Assembly (NCBI RefSeq): GCF_026314945.1
Contig: NZ_CP111121.1
Coordinates: 1,178,001-1,242,000 of the forward strand
Direction: 5' to 3'
Length of the DNA stretch: 64,000 bases
DNA from: Chryseobacterium fluminis
GTDB taxonomy: Bacteria > Bacteroidota > Bacteroidia > Flavobacteriales > Weeksellaceae
The position numbers were made by a program, and so were the translations under genes. Numbering within the stretch: position 1 is the stretch's first letter; each line of letters opens with the position of its first letter. Below, in pieces: positions 1-8,816 of this stretch. The notes beneath the pieces were generated by a model. It saw nothing but the letters and a program-made list of their open reading frames with translations, was not told the DNA's origin and did no database searches.

Positions 1-708
1 ACAGAAGCATTACAAGGCTGTGATACTCTTTATTTTTGTGTTCCTCAAAGCAATACACAAAGAGATGTAAATGCTTACTACGAAGAATTTGCTACAGTAG
101 CTTCAAAAGCAATCAAAAATGCAGGTACAAAAAGAGTTGTTTATTTATCCGGCGGCGGCAAAGAAAGTAATTTACAGGCTGGTCTTATAACAGCACTGCA
201 TATAGGCGAAGACATCATCAGTCAATCCGGAGCATCAGTAAGGGCATTGCGTTGCCCGGTCTTCTTTGAAACCCTTTTGTATCAGACTGTATCCCTAAAA
301 AAATCAGGAACATTTTTTTTGCCCATTGACGGAGATTACAAAGCGCCACAAATCGCAGTAAAAGATATCGCATCAAAAGCAGTAGAATTACTAATTGACA
401 AAACCTGGACAGGTATTGAAGGGTTAACAGTTCAAGGTCCGGCAGATTTAAGCTATAATGAGATTGCTTTACAAATGAGTGAATTAACAGGAAAGTCTAT
501 TCGTTTTCAACAAGTTTCAAAAGGAGACTATATAAAAACGCTTTTGGAAGACCATCATACAAGTGAAGCATTTGCAAACTCTCTGACCGATATGCTAAAG
601 GCAATTGGTAACGGCTTGTATGACACAGAACCGAGAACAGAGGCATCTACAACACCGACAACAATTAAAGAATGGATGAGTGATAATTTAGTTTCTAAAA
701 TAAAATAA
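1..708 (+). CDS. NmrA-like NAD(P)-binding protein, 5' end outside the window
   Basis: C-terminal part of an NmrA-type atypical short-chain dehydrogenase. The frame is open from base 1 to the TAA at 706-708 (235 codons), so the gene begins before the window. Visible family segments are DTLYFCVPQS, then KNAGTKRVVYLSGGG (the strand holding the active-site region) and ALRCPVFFET (the R-x-x-x-F-x-E-type segment near the substrate pocket). The Rossmann dinucleotide motif lies outside, so cofactor preference cannot be judged. A TTG at 247 is an internal codon, not the start, because homologous sequence continues upstream. Proteins of this family are cytosolic NAD(P)H-dependent reductases or redox sensors. 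Two further NmrA-like genes occur at 22.5 kb and 26.4 kb. Substrate unknown. Confidence 0.85.
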   Translation, partial: TEALQGCDTLYFCVPQSNTQRDVNAYYEEFATVASKAIKNAGTKRVVYLSGGGKESNLQAGLITALHIGEDIISQSGASVRALRCPVFFETLLYQTVSLKKSGTFFLPIDGDYKAPQIAVKDIASKAVELLIDKTWTGIEGLTVQGPADLSYNEIALQMSELTGKSIRFQQVSKGDYIKTLLEDHHTSEAFANSLTDMLKAIGNGLYDTEPRTEASTTPTTIKEWMSDNLVSKIK

Positions 709-886
709 AATAAAGCTAAATATAAAAAACATTTGAAATGGCATTGTTACTTGGCCTTGCGTTTTTATTACCGCAATTCTCTTACTTCCTGTTGTGAGGT
801 TTGTAAATAAAATTTTGGTCGGTGTTTAGAAAATAAAATGAATATCTGGAAATCAAAACGGCTTTTAAAGGCAGTCACAAATAAAA

Positions 887-922
887 AAGCATTGATTTGA
901 CCATAACGCCAAATCAATGCTT
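887..922 (-). terminator. Rho-independent terminator of the SDR gene at 983-1756
   Basis: Two perfect 13-base arms (AAGCATTGATTTG and its complement) around a 10-base loop. Read on the minus strand the stem is followed directly by a run of six T. It sits 61 bases after the stop codon of the minus-strand SDR gene. Confidence 0.85.
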
Positions 923-982
923 CCTTAAGCTCTAATGCTAAAGACTCTAAGTCATCCCAGACAGTTTTAAGTTATCACAGCA

Positions 983-1756
983 TTAAACGGTTGGTGATGA
1001 GCCACCATCTACAGAAATATTGGCTCCAGTAATATATTGCGCTTCCGAAGAGGCAAGAAATGCAACTGCGTTGGCTACCTCCTCAGGTTCTGACATTCTT
1101 CCTAGCGGTACTCCAACGGTATCAATAATACTTTGAAAAGTTTCCTCAAAACTCGACCCTGATTTCTGAGCAATATTTTCTATAAACTCATTCATCAGTG
1201 GTGTTCTGACAACACCTGGAGAAACAATGTTCACTCTGATTCCTTGGGGTCCTAACTCATTAGCCAATGCTTTGCTATATGCATTCAAGGCAGCCTTGGC
1301 AGATGAATAGGACATGGTCATGTCCCAAATCGGTTGTTTTGCTGCGCCAGTAGATATATTGATTATTGTGCCTTCTTTTTGATGAAGCATAGTGGGTAAT
1401 AGCGCTTTATTGATTCTTACCACTGACATAAAATTGAGTTCCCAGTCTTTGAACCAATCCTCATCTTCCAATGTGCTGAAACCACCTCCCGGACCTAAAT
1501 TGGCTCCTGCATTATTAACAATAATGTCTATTCTTCCATACTTTTCCAATATCTGTTTTGCAATATTTGCTGCACTGTCTGCCTTAGTAAGGTCAGCGGC
1601 AATAAAGTGATGGTTATCAGATTGGTTTTTTGCTTCTGTACGAGCAGTTGTTACAACTAATGCTCCCCATGCACTCAATTTGTCAGCAATAGATTTTCCT
1701 ATTCCTTTTGTACCGCCTGTGAGCAGGGCTACTTTTCCTTTTAAAGAATCATACAT
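983..1756 (-). CDS. Classical SDR family oxidoreductase
   Basis: NAD(P)-dependent short-chain dehydrogenase, 257 aa, the usual length for the classical family. The cofactor motif TGGTKGIG is at residues 13-20, NNAG at 81-84, and the catalytic Ser135-Tyr150-xxx-Lys154 set is complete. The C-terminal ITGANISVDGG is typical of FabG-like members. The start ATG at 1756 gives the family's normal N-terminus. The gene is divergent from an HxlR regulator at 1877, with a GTTACA/TGTAAC inverted repeat between them. That is the common arrangement of an HxlR-controlled reductase, often tied to reactive aldehyde or quinone stress. Substrate not deducible. Confidence 0.93.
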   Translation of the reverse strand: MYDSLKGKVALLTGGTKGIGKSIADKLSAWGALVVTTARTEAKNQSDNHHFIAADLTKADSAANIAKQILEKYGRIDIIVNNAGANLGPGGGFSTLEDEDWFKDWELNFMSVVRINKALLPTMLHQKEGTIINISTGAAKQPIWDMTMSYSSAKAALNAYSKALANELGPQGIRVNIVSPGVVRTPLMNEFIENIAQKSGSSFEETFQSIIDTVGVPLGRMSEPEEVANAVAFLASSEAQYITGANISVDGGSSPTV

Positions 1757-1819
1757 ATTTTAAATTATATTTTAAGATTAAGTTGCAAATCTATTTCCAT
1801 TACTTTACTTTTGCAAGTA

Positions 1820-1854
1820 GTTACACGATTGTATACTATAGACATCGATGTAAC
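1820..1854. promoter_or_regulatory. Inverted repeat, candidate HxlR operator
   Basis: GTTACA at 1820-1825 and TGTAAC at 1849-1854, separated by 23 bases. The arms extend as ACGAT and ATCGA with a one-base offset. It lies between the divergent SDR and HxlR genes. A second HxlR gene at 16640 has AGTTACA-N17-TGTAACT in its own upstream region, which supports a shared recognition core. Confidence 0.5.
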
Positions 1855-1876
1855 TTTAATTGACAATCAATTATTT

Positions 1877-2206
1877 ATGAATAAAGAAAAAGTTGAAAAA
1901 CCGGAAAATAAATGTGAGCTTCAGAAAATTCTGGACATTATCGGAGGAAAATGGTCAATGTCAATTATTTATGCGCTGATCCCTGAGAAGAGACGTTTCA
2001 AAGAATTGGAAAGAATGATACCCGGAATTAGTACAAGGATGCTTGTCAAGGAACTGAAGAATATGGAAGAAAACGGCATTGTAAATCGTAAAGCCTTTGC
2101 AACAGTTCCGCCCACCGTTGAATACACATTAACAAGCAAAGGCAAAAAACTGGAAACCAGCATTAACGAGCTTTACAAATGGGGGCTGGAATATGTGAAT
2201 GATTGA
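1877..2206 (+). CDS. HxlR family transcriptional regulator
   Basis: Winged-helix regulator of the HxlR/MarR-like group, 109 aa from the ATG at 1877. The frame is open further upstream to a TTG at 1811, but that extension would cover the candidate operator and has no family similarity. Family hallmarks: KILDIIGGKWSMSIIYAL (helix 1), RRFKELERMIPGISTRMLVKELKNME (recognition helix region) and PPTVEYTLTSKGKKLE (wing). Members act as dimers sensing reactive electrophiles or redox state, usually controlling a divergent reductase, which fits the SDR at 983-1756. A decayed copy of the same type of gene lies at about 4200-4330. Confidence 0.92.
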   Translation: MNKEKVEKPENKCELQKILDIIGGKWSMSIIYALIPEKRRFKELERMIPGISTRMLVKELKNMEENGIVNRKAFATVPPTVEYTLTSKGKKLETSINELYKWGLEYVND

Positions 2207-2283
2207 GAATGGAGAAATAAGCAATCGGATAAGGAAATGATCTCACGTGAAAATGATCATTTAGATTGAATCATATAGTTTTA

Positions 2284-2307
2284 AAGGTTATCCGTGAGGA
2301 TAACCTT
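2284..2307. terminator. Perfect hairpin, possible terminator
   Basis: AAGGTTATCC, a four-base GTGA loop, then GGATAACCTT. It lies 78 bases after the HxlR stop and between convergent genes. There is no T-run on either side, so it may instead be an mRNA-stabilising stem. Confidence 0.4.
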
Positions 2308-2405
2308 CGTTATGATTAGTTCTTACACAAGAATTGGTCATTATTAAATATCACGCTTTATCATTATGATCTTTGCAAACTTAAAAGTTTTCATGTGTAT
2401 AAACT

Positions 2406-3139
2406 TTACCATGGACATTCCTTTGTTTCAGGATCATGGTCCGCGCTTAAAAACTTCCCAGTCTGAAAATTCTTATCCAGCAATGCATTAACAATCGTAG
2501 TAGCAGCATCTTCAGGCGTTCCACTACCTTGATTATTGGTAAGATCAGTTTTTATAAATCCCGGATCAACAAGATTAACCCGGAACTTTGGAAGCTTGTT
2601 TGCCAGCGAAATTGTGTACATATTAATCGCAGCTTTTGATACAGCATAAACCATAAATAGATTGGCATTTTCATAATATTTCCAGCTGCTATCGCTATGA
2701 AGCTTTAGTGAGCCAATACTTGAACTGATGTTAATAATTTGTGGTTCTGCAGATACTTCTAAGAGATCAATAAATGATCGAACGACTCTTAAAGTGCCGT
2801 ATAAATTTGTGTCCAAGACTTTTTCAAATTCAGAAACAGTCGCAGACAGAGCATTTTGCGGCATATTGCCAGTAATACCTACATTATTGATGAGTACATC
2901 TAATCGATCTGTTTTTTCTCCAAGTTCAATCCGGGCATTTTTTACTGACTCCTCCTTGGTAATATCAATCTGCATAATTTCAGCATGGATTAGTCCCTGA
3001 GATTTTAGCTTATCCAATGCCTCTAAACCTCTTTCCCGGCTTCGACAACCAAGATACACATAAAACCCTTTTTGTAAAGTTGTTTTGCTGTAGCGAAACC
3101 AATTCCTTTATTGGCTCCTGTGATAAATACTTTCTTCAT
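2406..3139 (-). pseudogene. SDR family oxidoreductase with N-terminal frameshift
   Basis: Carbonyl-reductase-like SDR. Translation from the ATG at 3139 gives MKKVFITGANKGIGFATAK, the expected N-terminus with TGxxxGIG. The frame then shifts near 3062-3070, in a T-run on the coding strand, and continues in another frame as YLGCRSRERG through to the stop at 2406. Downstream parts are intact: NNVGITG, INISSSIGS, a Y-A-V-S-K catalytic pair and DPGFIKTDLT. The shift looks like loss of one T. The closest relative in the window is the intact SDR at 25642-26364 (GANKGIGF, YHVFLGCRD). Either a recent pseudogene or a sequencing indel. Confidence 0.8.
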
Positions 3140-3217
3140 TTTTTTTACTGATTTAATTTGACTTTGCAAATTTGGGTCAACAAAAAATTAATTCTTTTAA
3201 CATTTGTGAAAAAGTGT

Positions 3218-3787
3218 TTAGCGTATCCCTTTTCGTACCCTGCTTAGGGATTGCTGTTTCATTCCCAGGTATGAGGCAATATAGGACAGCGGTATTCGGT
3301 TGACCATATTTGGATATGTTTCTAAAAAAGACAAATAGCGTTCGGTAGTATCTTCTGAAATCAATGGACTTCTTCTTTCCAGTTTTTTTGATTTATGACT
3401 GATGATGATCTTTTGAATGATTTCATTTAATCCATCGACCGACTGTAGAAGCTCGCTCCAGTCTTTTTTTAAGAAAGCAACAAAAGAGCATGGAGTTATT
3501 GCCTGTAAATTTGCAGTATGTGTAACACTTTGACCAGCATTATCCCAATCTGAAAGCCAATGGTTTTCTTCCACAAAGTAATGGGTAACTTCATCTCCTT
3601 TATCGTTGTCATAGTAAACACGAAGAATACCGTACTTCAAAAAACCGACATGCTTCGAAGCTTTTTTCGCCTCCCAAAAATACCCGCCTTTTTTCAGCTC
3701 CAATTCTATCGACTTGCTTGCTATTAATTCAATGTGGTGCTGTTCAATATTTCCAAACTGCAGCAGAAAATTTATAAATTCGCTCAT
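3218..3787 (-). CDS. Crp/Fnr family transcriptional regulator
   Basis: 189-aa protein with an N-terminal cyclic-nucleotide-binding-type beta roll (about residues 25-115; GFLKYGILRVYYDNDKGDEVTHYF is the RNA-like strand-turn segment) and a short C-terminal helix-turn-helix (about 150-189, SYIASYLGMKQQSLSRVRKGI). The bacteroidete subgroup often has this length and lacks the residues that bind cAMP in E. coli Crp, so the ligand is unknown. It is transcribed away from the frameshifted SDR, 79 bases beyond its start, and may have controlled it. A TGTGA-N6-TCACA palindrome at 9569 is a possible target for a protein of this family. Confidence 0.88.
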   Translation of the reverse strand: MSEFINFLLQFGNIEQHHIELIASKSIELELKKGGYFWEAKKASKHVGFLKYGILRVYYDNDKGDEVTHYFVEENHWLSDWDNAGQSVTHTANLQAITPCSFVAFLKKDWSELLQSVDGLNEIIQKIIISHKSKKLERRSPLISEDTTERYLSFLETYPNMVNRIPLSYIASYLGMKQQSLSRVRKGIR

Positions 3788-3978
3788 TAGACAAAGTTAA
3801 TACAACTTATCGCCGGATAATTACGTTACGGTTAAATCTGAATCTTTTTATCCCTTACATAACATTTTCAGATGCCACTCATCATTGGGTTTATTTTTCC
3901 ATTCATCAAGAAAATAAACCCTTTGGTCATATACATTATTAGTTTTTTAAGCTACGAATTACTTTTGAGCCAAATAAA

Positions 3979-4152
3979 ATGCGTAGATATGATCTAGATA
4001 ATTTCAGGGTTATCGCTTTCGGCCTGCTTATCTTTTACCATGTTGGAATGGTATTCGTACCGTGGCCCAACCACATAAAAGACGTTCGAACCTACGAAGG
4101 ATTTTTTTTTCCGATGCTTTTCCTAAACCAATGGAGGCTTTCAAATAATTGA
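3979..4152 (+). pseudogene. Fragment of an acyltransferase-3 family membrane protein
   Basis: 57-codon remnant starting MRRYDLDNFRVIAFGLLIFY, followed by HVGMVFVPWPNHIK. This matches the first membrane helix and conserved arginine/histidine start of OpgC-like acyltransferase-3 proteins, which are normally about 350-400 aa with ten helices. The frame closes at 4150-4152 after QWRLSNN and no continuation follows, so only the 5' end remains. It is joined directly to HxlR-like and CDF-like fragments, indicating a scar of several deletions. Confidence 0.6.
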
Positions 4153-4199
4153 AAATTTTCATCATTCCATTGCTGAGTTGAAATTTATGGATGATTTTA

Positions 4200-4330
4200 T
4201 CATCAAGACAAGGATACGGGTGAAAGAACTAAAAAATATAGAAGAAAACAGCATTGTAATCCTTACAGCTTTGCCAATGTTCCACCGATCCTTGAATATA
4301 ATTTAACTGTAGGCAGGCACAAGGAAACTA
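4200..4330 (+). pseudogene. Remnant of an HxlR regulator gene
   Basis: The DNA is recognisably similar to bases 2035-2160 of the intact HxlR gene: it shows the equivalents of the recognition-helix codons (acaaggat-gaaagaactaaaaaatata-gaagaaaacagcattgtaa) and of the PPTVEY wing. There is no intact frame. It precedes a CDF-transporter remnant, the same order (HxlR then CDF) as the better preserved locus at 16640-17979. Confidence 0.65.
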
Positions 4331-4371
4331 CAATCAATTCCTTGAAAACAATAAGAAAGAACATTGATGTA

Positions 4372-4807
4372 AGCTTGAAATCTTTCGTAGTCTTTGAAGA
4401 TGGTGCGGCAGTCGCAGGTCTTATCGTTGTAATGGTATTGATGGGAATCAGCCACACTTTCCAGATTCCGTAATTGGACGGGCTAGCCTCGATCATTGTA
4501 GGATTGATACTGGTGTTTGTTTCTTTCATTCTGGCAAGGGAGAGCAGAAGCTTATTGATGGGTGAAGGAATAGCCCCAGAAACGAAAGAAAAAGATTGCG
4601 AAATTAGCTGAGACAGATACTGCCGTGGTAAGAACAAAAAACATATTATCTACCTACCAGTCACCTGAGGAAGTTGTAATAATGCACATTATCGATTTTG
4701 AAGACCATCTTGATACTGAAGAGATCACTAAAGCCATTAAGCGTATTCGTGAAAATATAAAAAGTGAATTTCCATTGGTTCATTTTGTTATTATTCAGCC
4801 AGAATAA
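4372..4807 (+). pseudogene. 3' half of a CDF cation transporter, decayed
   Basis: Strong similarity to the second half of the CDF gene at 17086-17979: FVVFEDGAAVAGLIVVMVLMGISHTFQIP, a stop in place of E, then LDG-ASIIVGLILVFVSFILARESRSLLMGEGIAPE. Near 4585 an extra A in an A-run shifts the frame. The C-terminal cytoplasmic part reopens from 4625 (VVRTKNILSTYQSPEEVVIMH) to the stop at 4805-4807. The 5' half, with membrane helices 1-3, is missing. This is a partial duplicate, not a working transporter. Confidence 0.8.
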
Positions 4808-4920
4808 TTGAGACAGCAGACCTTTTTTTATTACGGAAAACCGTAAAAATTGATAAAAGAGCTTTCATACTTTTACAGATATATATTTTTAACGATGAAA
4901 AATTAACCTACTTTTCAATT

Positions 4921-5235
4921 TTGCTATTGATTTTATCATGCAGTGCTCCTTCCCAAAAGAATACACTTACATTCACCAAACAGGAATATATCGGTGAATG
5001 GCCGTTCTCTGTCAATGAAATCGAGGTTTATTGTTCCGGATACAAAGAAATTTACGGAAGAACAAACGATGGTAAAATCTATGCTCTTAACGGATCAGCG
5101 AAAGGAGCTTCACATAACGATCCATCCATCAGCAAGGTTGAGGAGATCTGGCTAGATGACCCGAAATGGGCAGGTCTGAAGATATCCTATGGAGATTTTA
5201 TCACGCAGGGGCTGACTATCTGTGAGAATAAATAA
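4921..5235 (+). CDS. DUF2511 (YebY-like) lipoprotein, start region damaged
   Basis: Small exported protein with lipobox LILSCS near the N-terminus and a DUF2511-like body: EYIGEWPFSVNEIEVYC, then KIYALNGSAKGA and a C-terminal LTICEN. The expected start is the ATG at 4895, but it runs ATG-AAA-AAT-TAA. One extra A there would restore a normal leader reading MKKLTYFSILLLILSC, so the gene has probably lost one base in an A-run. As sequenced it could only start at the TTG at 4921, which keeps a very short hydrophobic leader. Family members are small secreted proteins of unknown function. Confidence 0.6.
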   Translation: MLLILSCSAPSQKNTLTFTKQEYIGEWPFSVNEIEVYCSGYKEIYGRTNDGKIYALNGSAKGASHNDPSISKVEEIWLDDPKWAGLKISYGDFITQGLTICENK

Positions 5236-5261
5236 ATTAATTCGTAATAAACAGGAAAGGT

Positions 5262-5307
5262 ATTTTCTATGTATAGCTTTGAATGGTTATTTAAGATCAT
5301 AGAAAAT
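5262..5307. repeat. 10-base inverted repeat between genes
   Basis: ATTTTCTATG at 5262-5271 and CATAGAAAAT at 5298-5307, perfect arms with a 26-base spacer. It lies just after the DUF2511 gene in a 370-base stretch otherwise holding only an SDR fragment. No T-run follows, so an operator or a scar is as likely as a terminator. Confidence 0.4.
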
Positions 5308-5404
5308 CGATCCTTTATTTCGCTTCAAGTAGTGCCGATTTGACTGAAAAGGCTGTCTTTTTATATCCACCTTTACTGTATTTCAATTTGAATCAATCAA
5401 AATT

Positions 5405-5485
5405 ATGCAGACAAATGGACAAAAAATAGCACTAGTTTCAGATGCCAATACAGGTATAGGTTTTCAAATCGCTAAAGTCCCTTAA
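5405..5485 (+). pseudogene. N-terminal stub of an SDR gene
   Basis: 27 codons ending in TAA. The translation contains KIALVSDANTGIGFQIAK, a Rossmann glycine motif of the SDR type in which the first glycine is replaced. Nothing SDR-like follows before the AraC gene at 5609. A truncated SDR 5' end next to an AraC gene echoes the SDR-AraC pairs elsewhere in the window. Confidence 0.6.
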
Positions 5486-5608
5486 GATAACGACTATAGC
5501 TTATAAAATTAAATTGGACGGCAAATATAATAGTATTGCAACCAATTATCTATATTCTCAGATCAAGTTTAGTCTATTTTTTTTATTTTTAGTGAAAATT
5601 AAAACCCA

Positions 5609-6421
5609 ATGAATTACCAGACATTTGACCCGCACCAAGAATTGAAGATGGTTATCAAATGCTATTGGACAATGGAAGATTCGGCAGGTGACCGACTTGA
5701 AAAGCAATCGATCATTCCAGATGGATGTATGGAAATGATCTTCCATCATGGAGATCTTTATAAGCAATACACTGGTGATGGAAACAGTATGATCCAACCA
5801 AGATGTTTTGTCATTGGGCAGCTGACACGGCCGCTTGAAATAGAGCCCACAGGAAAGACAAGTATCTTCTCCGTCCGTTTCCATCCCCATGGCTTTTTGC
5901 CTTTCGCTTCCATTCCGATAAAGGAAATGGAAAATACGGCCATTCCATTGGAAAAACTGTTCGGACGGGATGGGAAAGATATTGAAGAGAAAATATTCAA
6001 TGCGCATTCGGTGCAGGAGAGGATCAATTTGGTCGAAATATTCTTACTGGACAGGCTAGCAAGTTTAGAAACGATCGATCATATTGTGAGATCGACCGTA
6101 GAGACCATCTTAACAGGTAACGGTCAGCTTTCCATTGATGAACTTTCCAGTAAGATCGATATCAACCGCAGGCAAATGGAACGTAAGTTTTATCTTGCGA
6201 TTGGCTTACGTCCCAAACAATTATCAAAGATCATCCGCCTTCAGGCTGCGCTCAAGATGCTGTTGACTAAGGAATCCGCTAACCTTACTTCTTTAGCGCA
6301 TGCGAACGATTATTATGATCAGTCTCACTTCATAAAAGATTTCAGAGAACTCGTTGGCATCACTCCAAAAGAATTCTACAGAAAGAATTTGAAAATGAGT
6401 TCTTTTTTTATCGGAGATTGA
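5609..6421 (+). CDS. AraC family regulator with DUF6597-type N-terminus
   Basis: 270 aa. The N-terminal part (about 1-130: YWTMEDSAGD, IIPDGCMEMIFHHGDLY, FSVRFHPHGF) is the DUF6597 sensor found in many bacteroidete AraC proteins. The C-terminal 95 residues form the double helix-turn-helix (DINRRQMERKFYLAIGLRPKQLSKIIRLQAAL, then LAHANDYYDQSHFIKDFRELVGITPKEF). This subgroup differs from the AraC paralogues at 19.5, 23.9 and 60.8 kb, which share another sensor domain. It is followed by the DUF6265 lipoprotein gene 110 bases downstream on the same strand, a possible target. Ligand unknown. Confidence 0.92.
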   Translation: MNYQTFDPHQELKMVIKCYWTMEDSAGDRLEKQSIIPDGCMEMIFHHGDLYKQYTGDGNSMIQPRCFVIGQLTRPLEIEPTGKTSIFSVRFHPHGFLPFASIPIKEMENTAIPLEKLFGRDGKDIEEKIFNAHSVQERINLVEIFLLDRLASLETIDHIVRSTVETILTGNGQLSIDELSSKIDINRRQMERKFYLAIGLRPKQLSKIIRLQAALKMLLTKESANLTSLAHANDYYDQSHFIKDFRELVGITPKEFYRKNLKMSSFFIGD

Positions 6422-6531
6422 TCCTGTCGCGTTTTTACAATTTTATTTGCTGGAGATATCGCAACTTCGCATTGTGACCTGATGACCGGACAATAAAGAA
6501 TTGTATAAAGCGTCATCGATAAAATTAAAAT

Positions 6532-7023
6532 GTGATGACAAAAACAAATTTCGCTCTGGTTGCTGCCTTGTTAATGATTTGCAGCTGTACCGTAAAAAAT
6601 GCCGCTCATATCAGAAAAATGGAGTGGCTGGTCGGAACCTGGGAGCATAAAACTTCGAAAGGCAGTGTCTATGAGACCTGGCAAAAAGCTGAGAGGAATG
6701 AGTTGAGAGGTAGAAGTTATATGATCAAGAATGAGGATACTATAGTATTTGAGACCATACGATTGGCTCAGAATAAAGGAAACTTGTTCTATGTTCCTGT
6801 CGTTAAAAATCAAAATGGAGGCGCTCCGATCTGTTTTGAGGGAAAGATAATTTCTGAAACTCAATTGGTCTTTGAAAATAAAATGCACGATTTTCCACAG
6901 GTTATTTCTTATACCAAGATTGGTGTAGACTCTCTGAAGGCTGAGATCTCAGGGTTAAGAAATGGAAAAGATGAACGTCGGTACTTTCCGATGAAACGTC
7001 TTAAAAAGAGGTTTATATACTAA
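6532..7023 (+). CDS. DUF6265 family lipoprotein
   Basis: 163 aa. A signal peptide ends in a lipobox (LLMICSC, Cys near residue 19). The DUF6265 body has MEWLVGTWEHKTSKG near residue 30, then YETWQKAERNELRGRSY, and near the end FENKMHDFPQVISYTKIG, the HDFP signature of the family. The protein is probably anchored in the outer membrane or periplasm and has a lipocalin-like barrel; the function of the family is not established. It may be transcribed with the AraC gene just upstream. Confidence 0.85.
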   Translation: MMTKTNFALVAALLMICSCTVKNAAHIRKMEWLVGTWEHKTSKGSVYETWQKAERNELRGRSYMIKNEDTIVFETIRLAQNKGNLFYVPVVKNQNGGAPICFEGKIISETQLVFENKMHDFPQVISYTKIGVDSLKAEISGLRNGKDERRYFPMKRLKKRFIY

Positions 7024-7056
7024 TCCTTAGAGCAGGCTAAAACCTGATCTTTTATG

Positions 7057-8399
7057 CTATATAAACTTTGCAAGAATAAATCCTATAACCAACGCCACTA
7101 AAAATGCGATAATGATCTTCATATAATTGGTTTTGCTGTCTTGGACCTCCTGATTCAGTCTGACATTTTCCTGTTTCAATGTTTCCAAACTGATCTGTAA
7201 AGACGATGTCTTTTCATTGATGGCAGACTGTACATTCTTCTCATGCAGAATAGCGATCTCCTTTTTATAGCTTTCCATTTCTGCCTGGCGTTGTTTCTGC
7301 TGCTCCTGGAAATTCTTCTGCAGATCATCAAGCTGCTTGCTAGATGTCAACTGAAGCTTCTGAAATTCTTCGTTTCGAATTTTCAGCTGTTCTGTAAAGC
7401 TTTTGTTATGGTTCTCTACCTGCTCTTTATAAGTTTTCTGGGCTTCAGTGAATTCTTCATTTTTCTTCTTCGCTGTTTTTCCAAAGTTTCGACCTGTTCT
7501 GAAAACTGTTTCGTTATATCTTTTTTCACTTCATCGATGAGCAAAGCCCTTGAGTTCGATCTTTCGTGAGAAAGCTTTTCAGCAATGGCGTGCAATCCTG
7601 CACCATAATCGTGGGGTAAATGAAAACGCTTGTCGGCCAGCTTATCCAATAATGTTTCATCAACCGTATGTCCGATAGCCGTTACAGTTACCGGTTTCAT
7701 TGTTATGAATAATTCGGATAAGCTCAGGTCATTAAATGTTTCCATACTCTGCCGGTCACCTCCTCCCCTGACCAAGGCAACAATATCATAATCCAAAGCT
7801 GAGATTTCCTTCAGTTTGTATATGATCGCTGTGGAAGAAGTGATATTGCAGCTGTGATCTGAAATATCAAAATATTTTCGGGAAACATCCAATCCTTCGA
7901 AAAAATCCTTCTGGACAATCGCATTATTTCCATAAATGTTAGCGACCCTGACCTTTTCCTCTTTGAGCATCTTATCCCTAATAAGGTTCTCAAGGTCTTT
8001 TGATCCTGTCTCCAGTTTTTTCTGGATCAGTCCATACCTTTCCAGTTCTTCTTCGGAGATGGCTTTTTCTTCCTGCTGAACGATCTCGTCCACAACAAAG
8101 CGCAGTTCAATCGAAGAATTTTTAATATTTTTCTCAATAAAGCCTCTGAGTGTGTAGACCTCATTATTGGTGATCTTGCTCCTGAGCAAAGATGAAATAC
8201 GAATCCCTATCGATGTGTGATCACCTTCTGAGAAAAGAAGGTCATAATAGTAGTTCCCGTAGGATTTACCACCATCAAAAGCATACCTGCCTTTCAGATA
8301 GATCAGATTGACTGTAGCATTGAGCTTCAGGGCATTGCTGAAGATCCCAATAACTGAAGCTGGTGAATAGATCGGTTATGTGACTTCTTGATCGTCCAT
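7057..8399 (-). pseudogene. Decayed copy of a membrane-anchored exonuclease VII-like protein
   Basis: Paralogue of the intact 448-aa gene at 18034-19380. The start ATG is at 8399, but codon 8 is TAA (8376-8378) where the intact copy has a tyrosine codon. A base is missing near 7467 (CAGCGAAG against CAGCTGAAG), shifting the frame between the catalytic-like core and the C-terminal coiled coil. The core is otherwise well kept: DYDIVALVRGGGDRQSMETFND, TAIGHTVDETLLDKLADKR. The C-terminal segment ends in a membrane helix (IIIAFLVALVIGFILAKFI). Two independent lesions argue for a true pseudogene. Confidence 0.88.
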
Positions 8400-8816
8400 A
8401 TGATTGACTGTCGTTTTAAAAAGCTTGATAGGCAAAGGTATTGCTAATTGCACTTAAATAAAATAGCCGTGTTTACATATCTTGAAAAGGTGAGTTTTAA
8501 AACTGAATGCAACTATTCCTATACCTTAAAAAGAATATGGAACGCCTGCCGCTTTCTAATTTTTGGCTTCAACATCAAAACATTTTTATTGCTGTAGAAA
8601 CAAAAAATCCCCAAATAATATGGGGATAAAAACTAATAACCATGAAAATCTTTATAAAAGTATTTCCTCTACAAAATTACGGAAACTCAATACATTTAAA
8701 GATCATCAATGGTGTTAATTGTATTTTAAAAAAGACCTGATTATCCTAATTTTTCCTAAAAAAATGGAATTATTTTACAGCCGAACACCAAGGTCTGATT
8801 CTCTGAAATGAAAAAA
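8400..8816. other. Intergenic stretch, terminator only
   Basis: 417 bases between the ExoVII-like pseudogene and the DJ-1 gene. Apart from the hairpin at 8607-8627 there is only a 32-codon open frame from 8642 without recognisable features. Confidence 0.6.
8601..8627 (-). terminator. Terminator downstream of the DJ-1/PfpI gene
   Basis: ATCCCC, a nine-base loop, GGGGAT. On the minus strand the stem is followed by TTTTTTG. It lies about 190 bases after the stop of the gene at 8817-9494. Confidence 0.6.

Noticed and set aside
8642..8740. Short frame MKIFIKVFPLQNYGNSIHLK
   Set aside because: Only 32 codons, placed after a terminator-like hairpin, no family features.
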